DNA of 8,126 nt from Clostridia bacterium (GTDB lineage: Bacteria > Bacillota > Clostridia > Christensenellales > Aristaeellaceae), in the NCBI GenBank assembly GCA_017458865.1, contig JAFSZW010000340.1, positions 1-8,126 on the forward strand, given 5' to 3'. How positions within the stretch are numbered: position 1 is the stretch's first letter; each line of letters starts with the position of its first letter. The position numbers and the translations under genes were made by a program. Below are positions 1-6,162 of the stretch, one piece after another. The notes under the pieces are model-generated. The model was given only the letters and a program-made list of their open reading frames with translations. It made no database searches and was not told the DNA's origin.

Positions 1-195
1 ATGCGAAAGAGAGAAACGGCGAAATCCCTGGTATCCTGGAAAGACTTCATCATCCGGATTTTACCCCCTCGAATTCGAAAGGGGGTGACGGCATCAGCGT
101 CCGGGGAATTCTGCGTGTTTCAGGGATGCCTGAACCTGCCGGATTTTCATTGTAAAATTGTACAAATCAGAAAGGCAGATACAGATAAAAACTGA
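1..195 (+). CDS. Doubtful 64-residue open frame, possibly partial or non-coding
   Basis: A frame starting with ATG at the very first base runs to a TGA at 193-195. No upstream sequence is available to show a ribosome binding site or whether the frame continues leftwards, so it could be the tail of a longer gene. The peptide is basic with three cysteines and resembles no family I recognise. The base composition is more AT-rich than the phage genes downstream, and the same stretch contains strong inverted repeats (61-88, and 24-30 with 121-127), which fits a structured RNA at least as well as a gene. I list it only so that the region is covered. Confidence 0.2.
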   Translation: MRKRETAKSLVSWKDFIIRILPPRIRKGVTASASGEFCVFQGCLNLPDFHCKIVQIRKADTDKN

Positions 196-220
196 CAAAT
201 TACCTGAGAGAGGTTAAAAA
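192..220 (+). promoter_or_regulatory. Weak candidate sigma-70-type promoter
   Basis: CTGACA at 192-197 (5 of 6 to TTGACA) is followed after 17 bases by TAAAAA at 215-220 (4 of 6 to TATAAT). A transcript from here would begin near 227 and reach the terminator at 269-298, giving a very short RNA, or a longer transcript if the terminator is read through. In this AT-rich stretch such matches are common, so this is a weak call. Confidence 0.2.
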
Positions 221-268
221 AAGTGCTCTCTCGTGCCTAAACAGTGTAGATATTCACCCTCCTAATTT

Positions 269-298
269 GAGCTTCCGGAAACGGGAGCTCTTTTTTTT
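269..298 (+). terminator. Strong Rho-independent terminator
   Basis: A nine-pair stem (269-277 with 282-290, one G-U) is closed by a GAAA tetraloop at 278-281 and followed at once by eight T residues (291-298). This is a textbook intrinsic terminator for + strand transcription. Reading the minus strand gives no T-run after the stem, so it is one-directional. It separates the upstream AT-rich region from the gene block beginning near 353. Confidence 0.9.
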
Positions 299-314
299 AT
301 GCCTTTTCACAGAT

Positions 315-343
315 TTGACAGATCAATATCAATGGAATCTAGG
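315..343 (+). promoter_or_regulatory. Candidate promoter for the gene block downstream of the terminator
   Basis: A perfect TTGACA lies at 315-320, just after the terminator and about 33 bases before the first plausible start codon. The best -10 at 17-base spacing is TCTAGG (338-343), only a 3-of-6 match. A good -35 with a poor -10 would fit a phage promoter that needs an activator, but could equally be chance. Its placement is the main argument for it. Confidence 0.3.
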
Positions 344-352
344 TTAATCAAG

Positions 353-520
353 ATGGGATTTGTTATGACGTTCACACAAAAGAAACGTGTGCCGAGGCGC
401 TGTCAGGGATGCCTGTTCCTTAATGTGAGGAGCGGATATCCGTACTGTCCGTTTGCAGAATGTGAGCGGGGATTCATACCGCAGGGTTCAAAACAGGGAA
501 GGCCGGTGGTATTCGCATGA
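353..520 (+). CDS. Small four-cysteine (zinc-knuckle-like) protein
   Basis: A 55-residue basic protein counted from ATG 353 (51 residues if ATG 365 is used). The frame opens at 299, but that ATG sits against the terminator T-run and is not a credible start. Four cysteines (C17, C20, C32, C37) form a CxxC ... C-x4-C pattern (CQGC, then CPFAEC) that probably binds one metal ion. Upstream Shine-Dalgarno signals are weak for both starts (AGG at 341-343 for 353; GGGA at 355-358 for 365). The stop overlaps the start of the next gene as ATGA (517-520), which suggests translational coupling. Small cysteine-rich proteins of this kind are common in phage accessory regions. I do not recognise a named family and no function can be assigned. 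Confidence 0.6.
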   Translation: MGFVMTFTQKKRVPRRCQGCLFLNVRSGYPYCPFAECERGFIPQGSKQGRPVVFA

Positions 521-897
521 GAATGAACTCGTACGAGGGATCGGATGAGCGCGAGCTCTGGATCAGCCTGTCGGAACTGGAAAGGGCCATGAATGAGATG
601 CGCTTCTTTGACGGCATCTCAGGGCGTGAGCATGAGGCGAGAATGGAACGGTTCTCAGCGCTGCTGGATGATCTTGAAATGGCTGAGGAAGGCACCATTA
701 CCTTTGATGCCGAATGGGAAAAGCTCAGCCCGGGTGATCCTTTTATGGACGATACGGAACGGGTGATGTTCCCGGATGAGACATACAGGTGCAGCAGGTG
801 CGGGTCAAAGGGATACTTTGGCATAACCTGCCAGAAAGACCGGTTCTGCCAGCATTGCGGTGCCAGAATGATTAATGCGGGGAGGCGGCGCGGATGA
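517..897 (+). CDS. Acidic protein with C-terminal zinc ribbon
   Basis: A 126-residue protein. Residues 1-90 are acidic and probably largely helical. Residues 92-114 carry a zinc-ribbon-like pattern with C92-x2-C95 and C111-x2-C114 plus an extra C105, and the last CxxC is followed by GAR, typical of rubredoxin-like zinc knuckles. The start at 517 overlaps the previous stop (ATGA); an in-frame ATG at 523 is an alternative. The stop at 895-897 overlaps the start of the PP-loop enzyme gene, so the three genes are likely translated as one coupled unit. A plausible role is as a protein- or nucleic-acid-binding partner of the downstream enzyme, but this rests only on gene order. No named family is recognised. 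Confidence 0.75.
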   Translation: MRMNSYEGSDERELWISLSELERAMNEMRFFDGISGREHEARMERFSALLDDLEMAEEGTITFDAEWEKLSPGDPFMDDTERVMFPDETYRCSRCGSKGYFGITCQKDRFCQHCGARMINAGRRRG

Positions 898-1985
898 AGG
901 AAATGGCGCATACCAGAGAAGAACTGAAAATGCTGCAGGAGCTGCCGCTCGGCGAGAAGGTCAAGCTGAGCAGAGAGCGGATTCACGAATGGGTGCAGTA
1001 CTGGGACGGCCGGGTGTATGTCAGTTTCAGCGGCGGGAAGGATTCTACGGCGCTGCTGCATATGGTTCGGCAACTGTACCCGGATGTGCCCGCGGTGTTT
1101 TCGAACACGGGTCTTGAGTTTCCCGAGGTCAGGCAGTTCGCACTGGCACAGCCGAATGTGGTTGAGATCCGGCCGGAAACGACGTTTGTCGATGTGGTCC
1201 GGACAGAGGGGTATCCCCTCATCAGCAAAACGGTTGCCGCTGCAGTCAGGGCAGCTCGGATCTATGATCCGACGGGCATGCGCAGGAAGTACATGACGGA
1301 GGTTGTGCAGGTCATGCGCAAGAATGGCAAGACGTCGCCCAGCATGTTTGACAGGTCCCGCTGGCAGAAACTGGCGGAGGAGGCGCCGTTCCGCATATCG
1401 GACCGGTGCTGTTCCCTTATGAAAAAGCAGCCCATGAAAACATATGAAAAGCAGACGGGCAGACATGGCATCGTCGGGACGATGGCGGTCGAGGGACGGC
1501 TGAGGGAGCGGGCCTGGCTCGTCAACGGGTGCAATGCATATGACAGCCGGCATGGCGTCAGCACGCCCATGGCTTTCTGGCGGGAACAGGATGTGCTCGC
1601 CTATCTCTCCCTCATGCACTACGACATCGCACCGATTTACGGCGATATTGAGCGGATTTCGCGGCCCTGCAAGGCATGCAGGTACAGGACAACAGGCGCA
1701 GACCGGACTGGCTGCGCTTTTTGTGGTTTTGGCGCACATGTTGAGCGCAGTGGCAGGTTCCTGCGCATGCGGGAACAGCATCCGCAGCTGTACCTCTACT
1801 GCATCGAGGGCGGCGAATGGCAGGACAATCCTGACTATAACCCGGATCTGCCCGAGTTCGCGGAGGATGGATTCCGGAACTGGAACCCGAGGAAACTGTG
1901 GATGCCGTCTGCAAAGGGACTGGGCATGGGCTTTGTCTTCGATACGATCAACTCGCTGTACGGCAAGATCATGATTCCCTTTTAA
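894..1985 (+). CDS. PAPS-reductase-like PP-loop (ATP pyrophosphatase) family protein
   Basis: A 363-residue protein of the adenine-nucleotide alpha-hydrolase fold. The PP-loop SGGKDS (residues 46-51) binds the phosphates of ATP or a related nucleotide. TGLEFPEV (72-79) is the second typical motif of phosphoadenosine-phosphosulfate-reductase-like proteins. The ECGLH active-site motif of true PAPS/APS reductases is absent. Instead there is a cysteine set: C172-C173, C259-x2-C262 and C274-x2-C277 (TGCAFCGFG), which could hold zinc or an iron-sulfur cluster, as in PP-loop enzymes of sulfur transfer and DNA phosphorothioation (DndC-like). Proteins of this type are frequent in phages of Gram-positive bacteria; their reaction is not established. 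The start at 894 has GGAGG at 881-885, eight bases upstream, and overlaps the previous stop. The family call is firm. A role in nucleic-acid modification or cofactor chemistry is inference. Confidence 0.92.
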   Translation: MKEMAHTREELKMLQELPLGEKVKLSRERIHEWVQYWDGRVYVSFSGGKDSTALLHMVRQLYPDVPAVFSNTGLEFPEVRQFALAQPNVVEIRPETTFVDVVRTEGYPLISKTVAAAVRAARIYDPTGMRRKYMTEVVQVMRKNGKTSPSMFDRSRWQKLAEEAPFRISDRCCSLMKKQPMKTYEKQTGRHGIVGTMAVEGRLRERAWLVNGCNAYDSRHGVSTPMAFWREQDVLAYLSLMHYDIAPIYGDIERISRPCKACRYRTTGADRTGCAFCGFGAHVERSGRFLRMREQHPQLYLYCIEGGEWQDNPDYNPDLPEFAEDGFRNWNPRKLWMPSAKGLGMGFVFDTINSLYGKIMIPF

Positions 1986-2014
1986 TCCGCCCGGCCAGTG
2001 CAGTCACATGCCAG

Positions 2015-2033
2015 CATCCGGCCGGTCCGGATG
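2015..2033 (+). repeat. Perfect inverted repeat between two genes
   Basis: CATCCGG (2015-2021) and CCGGATG (2027-2033) form a seven-pair hairpin with a five-base loop in the 109-base gap before the DUF4417 gene. No T-run follows, so it is not a terminator. It might be an RNA stability or processing element, or chance in GC-rich DNA. Confidence 0.4.
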
Positions 2034-2094
2034 GGGACGCAGTCAAAAGATTCTTGTCCCGGACAGGCAGGAGCAGGGGAAAGGAGGGCGGAAT

Positions 2095-2754
2095 ATGAAA
2101 GATTCCGGGGGCCGCCCGTACCGGGACAGCATGTACTGGGAAAACCTCAACATCGCACAGTTTCCCGGGACGGGTTCATACGGCATTCCGAAAATGCTGC
2201 CATGCAGCGGGATCGAGGTAGAAAAGTGGGTCAGCTTTAATGCGGCATCCACCTGTCCTGCATCTCGGCGGCGCTTTACAGGCGTTCATTTCTGGGTGGA
2301 TGATGAGCATTTCAGGCGGGCATGGAGCCATCCAAGGCAAACGCTGAGGCTGCTCACGCAGTTTGGTGCCGTCTGCTCGCCTGAGTTTTCCGTATATGAC
2401 GCGTTTCCGGCGGCGTTGCGCATCTACAACATGTACAGGAATGCCTGGCTGGCCAGGTACTGGGCAGAGGAGGGGATCAACGTGGTGCCGTCCGTCCTGT
2501 GGTCATATGCGGACGGTGCGGACTTTATGTGGGACTGCTATCCGGAGCAGTCCGTCGTTGCGCTTTCAACGGTCGGGTGCATGAACAGCAAGGCCGGACA
2601 GGCATGGCTTGAGCGCGGCGTGACTGAGATGCAGGAGCGCCTGCGGCCGGTTCTGGTCCTCCTGCATGGGAAAAAGCCGGAAAGCCTTACGGTGCCGTTT
2701 ATGCCGGTCCCGACCTTCTCATCTGTCATGCGCAGGCGCATTGAGGCGGGGTGA
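2095..2754 (+). CDS. DUF4417 family protein
   Basis: A 219-residue protein. The core at residues 63-160 reads like the DUF4417 family as I know it: a GVHFWVDD segment (63-70), a following CSPEFSVYDAFP segment (94-105), IYNMYRN (110-116), RYWAEEGINVVPSVLW (121-136) and a VALSTVGC strand (155-162). The alternating strands and helices suggest a compact alpha/beta fold. The family occurs widely in phages and mobile elements of Gram-positive bacteria, and its activity is unknown to me. The start at 2095 is chosen because AGGAGG (2082-2087) lies seven bases upstream; an in-frame ATG at 2008 would add a poorly folded-looking leader and has no such site. It follows the PP-loop gene and may act in the same accessory process, though co-location is the only evidence. 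Confidence 0.85.
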   Translation: MKDSGGRPYRDSMYWENLNIAQFPGTGSYGIPKMLPCSGIEVEKWVSFNAASTCPASRRRFTGVHFWVDDEHFRRAWSHPRQTLRLLTQFGAVCSPEFSVYDAFPAALRIYNMYRNAWLARYWAEEGINVVPSVLWSYADGADFMWDCYPEQSVVALSTVGCMNSKAGQAWLERGVTEMQERLRPVLVLLHGKKPESLTVPFMPVPTFSSVMRRRIEAG

Positions 2755-2760
2755 GGCCGG

Positions 2761-3477
2761 ATGGGAAAGGGAAGCGGATCATATGGCGGCGGCGTTAAGT
2801 ACATGCGTGCCATGGATGCCGGCAGCCTGGCGGAACTCAGTCAGTACATGACCAGAACGTATGGAATGGAGATGGACAGAACGCTGTCAAGAATTGATTT
2901 CGATGTGGCCAGAAACTTAAGCGATGCGGTTGAGGGCATGCTGTCGGAGTTTCCCGGAATCGGGGGCGCGGACCTCAGGCTTACAGCAACGCTCAAGGGC
3001 AATAATGCCTATGCAGGCACGACGGTGGAAGGGGTCATCATGTTGCACCCGGGGATCTTTTCATCTGAAGGGAATGCGGTGGCGGCGTACCGGGAGGATC
3101 TGGATGCGGGCTTTCACCCGCGGGGGACTGCCTACCAGAGCATCATCGTCCATGAGATGGGCCACCAGATTGAGGCAGCGATCCTGCGGAAACGATTCCC
3201 GGGGACGGACAGAAAAGCGCAGCAGGCCAGATCAGCGGCGTGGCGACAGGGAACGGCGGCATCTGAACTCGTTTCCCGCGCCCTTGACCGGGTCGCCCCA
3301 GGCTGGCAGCAAAACCGGAAACTGGCGGCCGACCAGGTGGCCAGGATTTCAAAGTACGCCACGTCGGATGTTTCGGAAACCGTGGCAGAGGCAATTTCGG
3401 ATTATTACAGCAACCGGCGGAATGCCAGCCCGCTCTCAAAGGAGATCTGGCGGCTGGCAAAGCGTGAACTTGGATAA
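2761..3477 (+). CDS. HExxH metallopeptidase-like phage protein
   Basis: A 238-residue protein with the zinc-binding motif HEMGH at residues 131-135, preceded by hydrophobic SIIV as in many zincins. A later ETVAEAISDYY (206-216) offers glutamates E206 and E210 as a possible third metal ligand, giving a gluzincin-like arrangement. Residues 1-12 are glycine-rich and residues 20-66 look helical. There is no signal peptide or membrane segment. In phages, similar peptidase-like domains occur at the end of minor head (MuF-type) proteins or as separate genes near the head module; here the domain stands alone, upstream of the portal. It may process head proteins or act on host proteins, but the substrate is unknown. 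The start at 2761 follows the previous stop by six bases, with only a weak GAGG upstream, so coupled translation is likely. Confidence 0.75.
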   Translation: MGKGSGSYGGGVKYMRAMDAGSLAELSQYMTRTYGMEMDRTLSRIDFDVARNLSDAVEGMLSEFPGIGGADLRLTATLKGNNAYAGTTVEGVIMLHPGIFSSEGNAVAAYREDLDAGFHPRGTAYQSIIVHEMGHQIEAAILRKRFPGTDRKAQQARSAAWRQGTAASELVSRALDRVAPGWQQNRKLAADQVARISKYATSDVSETVAEAISDYYSNRRNASPLSKEIWRLAKRELG

Positions 3478-3553
3478 AAGCGGCAGGAATGCATAGAGAC
3501 GGACTGGACGGGCTGTGTGGCTCTGCCAGGTTAAGGGAAGGAAAGGAAAAAGG

Positions 3554-3721
3554 ATGACGGCAAAAGAAAAGCGCCCCGGACGCCCGCGGGGCAGAGAGAA
3601 AGTGCCGGTAAGGGATGCGGAGCAGCGGCTGCGGGAAATCCGTGAGCTGTATGCCAGCATGCAGAAACCGGAAGATGAGAGAAGACCTGCGATGCAGCGC
3701 AACGGTCTCAGGCGGAACTGA
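3554..3721 (+). CDS. Small basic protein with AT-hook-like motif
   Basis: A 55-residue, strongly basic protein. Residues 6-14 (KRPGRPRGR) fit the AT-hook pattern, a GRP core flanked by basic residues that binds the minor groove of AT-rich DNA. Residues 20-36 look like a short amphipathic helix. The start at 3554 is chosen because AAGGAAAGG (3538-3546) lies seven bases upstream; an in-frame ATG at 3515 lacks a ribosome binding site. The stop is directly followed by the portal ATG with no gap. Small terminase subunits of Gram-positive phages often begin with a similar basic GRP motif, but this protein is far too short for one and no large terminase follows. It could be a terminase remnant or a small DNA-binding head-assembly accessory. 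Confidence 0.55.
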   Translation: MTAKEKRPGRPRGREKVPVRDAEQRLREIRELYASMQKPEDERRPAMQRNGLRRN

Positions 3722-5167
3722 ATGGAGCTGCTGAGCGGGGAGGCCGCGTGGCGGCAGCTGCAGGCACATAACAGGGCGTATTACCAGATGTTTTCGGCTG
3801 TCTACAGCGGCAATCCGGCCAGTCTGCGCACGACGGCGCGGCCCAAATCGTTCTGGCGCAGACCGTCCAAACAGAAGATTCATGTGCCCATTGCAGCGGA
3901 TATTGCGGCGACGTCATCGGACCTTTTGTTCGGTGAGGAACCGCAGATTCAGGCAGTGGATGAACGGGAGAACCCGGTTGAAGCGGTTCAGCGGCGTCTT
4001 GAGGCCATCTCAAGGCATACCTGCCTGCATGCGCTGCTTTGCGAGGCGGCGGAGTCGTGCTCGGCGCTTGGCGATGTCTATCTCAAGGTCATGTGGGATG
4101 TCACGGATACGGGCTATCCGCTGATCCGCGTGGTGCAGGGGGACAGCGCGTGGCCGGAATACCGGATGGGCCGGCTGAGGGCAATTCACATATTCACGGA
4201 GATCGATGCAGGCATGGATACCGGTGTGCTCAGGACGCATGAGGTGTATATGCCCGGCGCCATCCAGACGGAACTGTACCTGGGGAGCGATGAGACCCTC
4301 GGCCTGAGGCTTGAGGATGAGCGGCTTTTGGACCTTGGTTTCCAGCCGGTCTGTCCTGTGCCCGAGAACCTGATGCTCGCCGCGCACATCCCGAATATCC
4401 GCCCAAACCGGATGTTCCGGGGAAGCTATATGGGACGGTCTGATTTTGACAACCTGCGCGACCTCATGGATGCGCTGGATGAGACCTATTCCTCCTGGAT
4501 CCGGGACATCCGTCTTGGCAAGGCACGCCTTCTTGTGCCGGCGGAATACCTGAGGCGCACAGGCGAGGATCTGTTTGGAACAGGCAGATCCATCCCGACC
4601 TTTGAATTCGATGAGGATGTGGAGACGCTGGTGGCACTGGATGTGGATACGGACCGCGGCGGGAACACGATTACCCCGTCGCAGTTTTCCATCCGGGCGG
4701 ACGATCATGCCAAAACCTGTCAGGACATCATCATGAAAATCGTCTCCGGTGCAGGCTACGCGCCGCAGACGTTCGGAATCAACATAGAGGGCATGGCCCA
4801 GAGCGGGACCGCGCTTCGCATTCGCGAAAAGAAGTCCTACAGCACGACGGGGAAAAAGCAGGCCTACTGGCAGGACTCCCTTGAAACGCTGCTGACCTCG
4901 CTCATCCGCCTTGATGCCACGCTGTATCCCTCCGGCGGGTGCACCGGCGATGCGCACATCCATGTCCGTTTCCCGACCATCTATACCAGCGATCTGCCGA
5001 CCATGGCCTCATCACTGTCCATGCTGACCAGTGCCCAGGCCATGTCGACCGAGGTCAAGGTGCAGATGCTCCACCCGGACTGGACACAGGACCAGGTGAC
5101 AGGCGAGGTGGGGCGGATCCTGAGCGAATATGGCCAGACCGGTCAGGACAGTCAGACAGGCACCTGA
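3722..5167 (+). CDS. Phage portal protein, A118/SPP1-gp6-like
   Basis: A 481-residue protein of the usual length for this family. Recognisable portal features are the IPNIRPNRMFRGSYMGRSDF region (223-242), LMDALDETYSSWIRDIRLGKARLLVP (248-273 region), and the conserved segment around residues 345-380 with GYAPQTFGI, AQSGTALRIREKK and the following tyrosine/lysine-rich stretch. Portals form a dodecameric ring at one capsid vertex, nucleate procapsid assembly with the scaffold, and serve as the DNA entry channel and motor docking site. The start follows the preceding stop with no gap; AGGCGG at 3709-3714 is the nearest ribosome-binding-like sequence. Scaffold and capsid genes lie downstream as expected. 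The unusual point is that no terminase gene lies upstream. Confidence 0.95.
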   Translation: MELLSGEAAWRQLQAHNRAYYQMFSAVYSGNPASLRTTARPKSFWRRPSKQKIHVPIAADIAATSSDLLFGEEPQIQAVDERENPVEAVQRRLEAISRHTCLHALLCEAAESCSALGDVYLKVMWDVTDTGYPLIRVVQGDSAWPEYRMGRLRAIHIFTEIDAGMDTGVLRTHEVYMPGAIQTELYLGSDETLGLRLEDERLLDLGFQPVCPVPENLMLAAHIPNIRPNRMFRGSYMGRSDFDNLRDLMDALDETYSSWIRDIRLGKARLLVPAEYLRRTGEDLFGTGRSIPTFEFDEDVETLVALDVDTDRGGNTITPSQFSIRADDHAKTCQDIIMKIVSGAGYAPQTFGINIEGMAQSGTALRIREKKSYSTTGKKQAYWQDSLETLLTSLIRLDATLYPSGGCTGDAHIHVRFPTIYTSDLPTMASSLSMLTSAQAMSTEVKVQMLHPDWTQDQVTGEVGRILSEYGQTGQDSQTGT

Positions 5168-5219
5168 CCGTCCGTCTGGCTGCATGGGCCGGATTAGGAT
5201 ACGTTGCCGGGCGGGGAAA

Positions 5220-5253
5220 GCCTGGCATATTGCGAAATGCAGAGAAACCAGGC
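5220..5253 (+). repeat. Inverted repeat in the gap after the portal gene
   Basis: GCCTGG (5220-5225) and CCAGGC (5248-5253) are complementary, and between them GCAT (5225-5228) can pair with ATGC (5237-5240). The arrangement forms a bulged hairpin in the 140-base gap before the next gene. No T-run follows, so it is not an intrinsic terminator. It may be an RNA processing or stability element; the rest of the gap shows only the ribosome binding site at 5293-5298. Confidence 0.35.
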
Positions 5254-5307
5254 GTCTGAATCAATTTATGCAACTGTCAGATGAAAATGAAGAGGAGGAA
5301 TTCGCAG

Positions 5308-5916
5308 ATGAAGGAGATACGGCTGGAGGTCAGCCAGGCAAAGGCGGTCTATCGCTTCCTTGGCAAGTGCCGCGAGGCATCCCGCTTTTTCGAGGTGTGC
5401 CAGGGCCCGTCATATCGCCGGTTTGTGACAAACGCAATGGAGGACCCCCTGCTGGGCCCGGCATATGAGAGCCTCAGGAAAAGCCTTGAGACGGATAAGG
5501 CGGCACAGACTGCAAAGACGGCAGCAAAGGCCGGCGGCGGGAGTGAGAATAAACGCACCAGGAAGGATGCGGAGCGGATGGCCGAGGCAGACGGGAAGGC
5601 GGAGGTGAATCTGCCGGATACTGACCTTTCCCTTGATGGGGATGTCACTGAACTGCGGACCAGCAGCAGGAAAAAGCCTGCAGACCTGGCTGGGCCTGTG
5701 GACGGTGATGCAGCTCCTGCAAAGCCTCAGGAGAGTAAAGCAGATACTGAGGACGCAGCGAAGGACGGGAGCGAATGCACCAATCCCGATGCATTTGCTG
5801 AGCCTGCTGAGACACCTGATGCCATGGCGGAGGGGAATGAGTCGGGGGATCCGGAAATGGAGGAGATCATCCGCAGTGCGATTACCATGGATGATCTGGT
5901 CATGAATGTGAGGTAA
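5308..5916 (+). CDS. Acidic low-complexity protein of unknown function in the head module
   Basis: A 202-residue protein. Residues 1-62 look folded and basic to neutral (helical, containing a cysteine pair C21 and C31). Residues 63-185 are rich in Ala, Glu, Asp, Lys, Pro and Gly and are probably disordered. A short tail (184-202) looks ordered again. The start at 5308 is preferred over ATG 5281 because AGGAGG (5293-5298) lies nine bases upstream of it and would fall inside the longer version. It occupies the position between portal and scaffold where SPP1/A118-type phages usually have a minor head protein, but shows no similarity to one that I can recognise. A structural, scaffolding-accessory or assembly-chaperone role is possible from position alone. 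Confidence 0.75.
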   Translation: MKEIRLEVSQAKAVYRFLGKCREASRFFEVCQGPSYRRFVTNAMEDPLLGPAYESLRKSLETDKAAQTAKTAAKAGGGSENKRTRKDAERMAEADGKAEVNLPDTDLSLDGDVTELRTSSRKKPADLAGPVDGDAAPAKPQESKADTEDAAKDGSECTNPDAFAEPAETPDAMAEGNESGDPEMEEIIRSAITMDDLVMNVR

Positions 5917-5919
5917 GGT

Positions 5920-6162
5920 ATGCTGAAAGTAAATGAAACGCACGAAAGTTACCGGGATGTGCTGCGGGAGGAGGGCGCCTCTGCACCGACTCTGGCACTG
6001 ACACTGTCCATGAGCCGGGATGATTATACCATTCAGGTGGAGCTCCTTGACAGAGCGTACCATGAAACGCACCCGGAGGCATTCAGGGAGGCGATGAGCG
6101 ACTTCCTTAAGAAAGCGGAGGAGCGGCTCCATGCCGTGGGTCTGCCTGGCCTCACTGCATAA
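5920..6162 (+). CDS. Small unknown protein upstream of the scaffold gene
   Basis: An 80-residue, mildly acidic protein, mostly helical by appearance, with no cysteines or transmembrane segment. The start at 5920 lies three bases after the previous stop and is preceded by GAGGTAAGG (5910-5918), an adequate ribosome binding site, so it is probably translated together with the preceding gene. I do not recognise a family. Its position in the head module suggests a minor structural or assembly factor, which is inference only. Confidence 0.7.
   Translation: MLKVNETHESYRDVLREEGASAPTLALTLSMSRDDYTIQVELLDRAYHETHPEAFREAMSDFLKKAEERLHAVGLPGLTA

Larger units (their letters stand above)
1..298 (+). ncRNA. 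Possible structured RNA or leader ending at an intrinsic terminator
   Basis: Several nested inverted repeats can be read here. A hairpin pairs 61-69 with 80-88 (nine pairs, one G-U, C-rich arm against G-rich arm). An outer helix may pair 54-58 with 100-104, and another pairs 24-30 with 121-127 perfectly over seven bases. The loop of the 61-88 hairpin carries GAATTC (71-76), which recurs at 106-111 and could form a six-base pseudoknot. Further stems are 136-140 with 174-178 (enclosing 150-154 with 161-165) and 206-212 with 226-232 (GAGAGAG/CTCTCTC). The series ends in the terminator at 269-298. The nesting is suggestive, but some of the short helices could arise by chance, and I cannot match this to a named RNA family. 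The 5' end may lie outside the window. Confidence 0.35.

Noticed and set aside
474..1781. 435-residue open frame on the minus strand
   Set aside because: It lies opposite the zinc-ribbon and PP-loop genes, has no recognisable domain and an atypical composition (rich in Pro, Arg, His, Leu, Cys), and is explained by GC-rich codon bias of the real genes.
894..1985. Sulfate-assimilation PAPS reductase (cysH)
   Set aside because: The C-terminal ECGLH motif is missing and the phage context does not fit sulfate assimilation.
2008..2094. Longer N-terminus for the DUF4417 protein starting at ATG 2008
   Set aside because: No ribosome binding site at 2008, the added residues are low-quality, and a strong AGGAGG precedes ATG 2095.
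3554..3721. Small terminase subunit
   Set aside because: Only 55 residues, no oligomerisation core or helix-turn-helix beyond the basic GRP motif, and no large terminase follows.
3143..3883. 246-residue minus-strand frame spanning metallopeptidase, gap and portal start
   Set aside because: Its sequence is Pro/Arg/Ser-rich without domain features and crosses three better supported + strand genes.
4010..4963. 317-residue open frame on the minus strand
   Set aside because: It is a mirror of the portal gene, which has clear family motifs; its own peptide resembles nothing and has no ribosome binding site that I can see.
5410..6132. 240-residue minus-strand frame opposite the 202- and 80-residue genes
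   Set aside because: The + strand genes have proper ribosome binding sites and tight spacing; the antisense frame has neither, and its peptide looks like a shadow translation.
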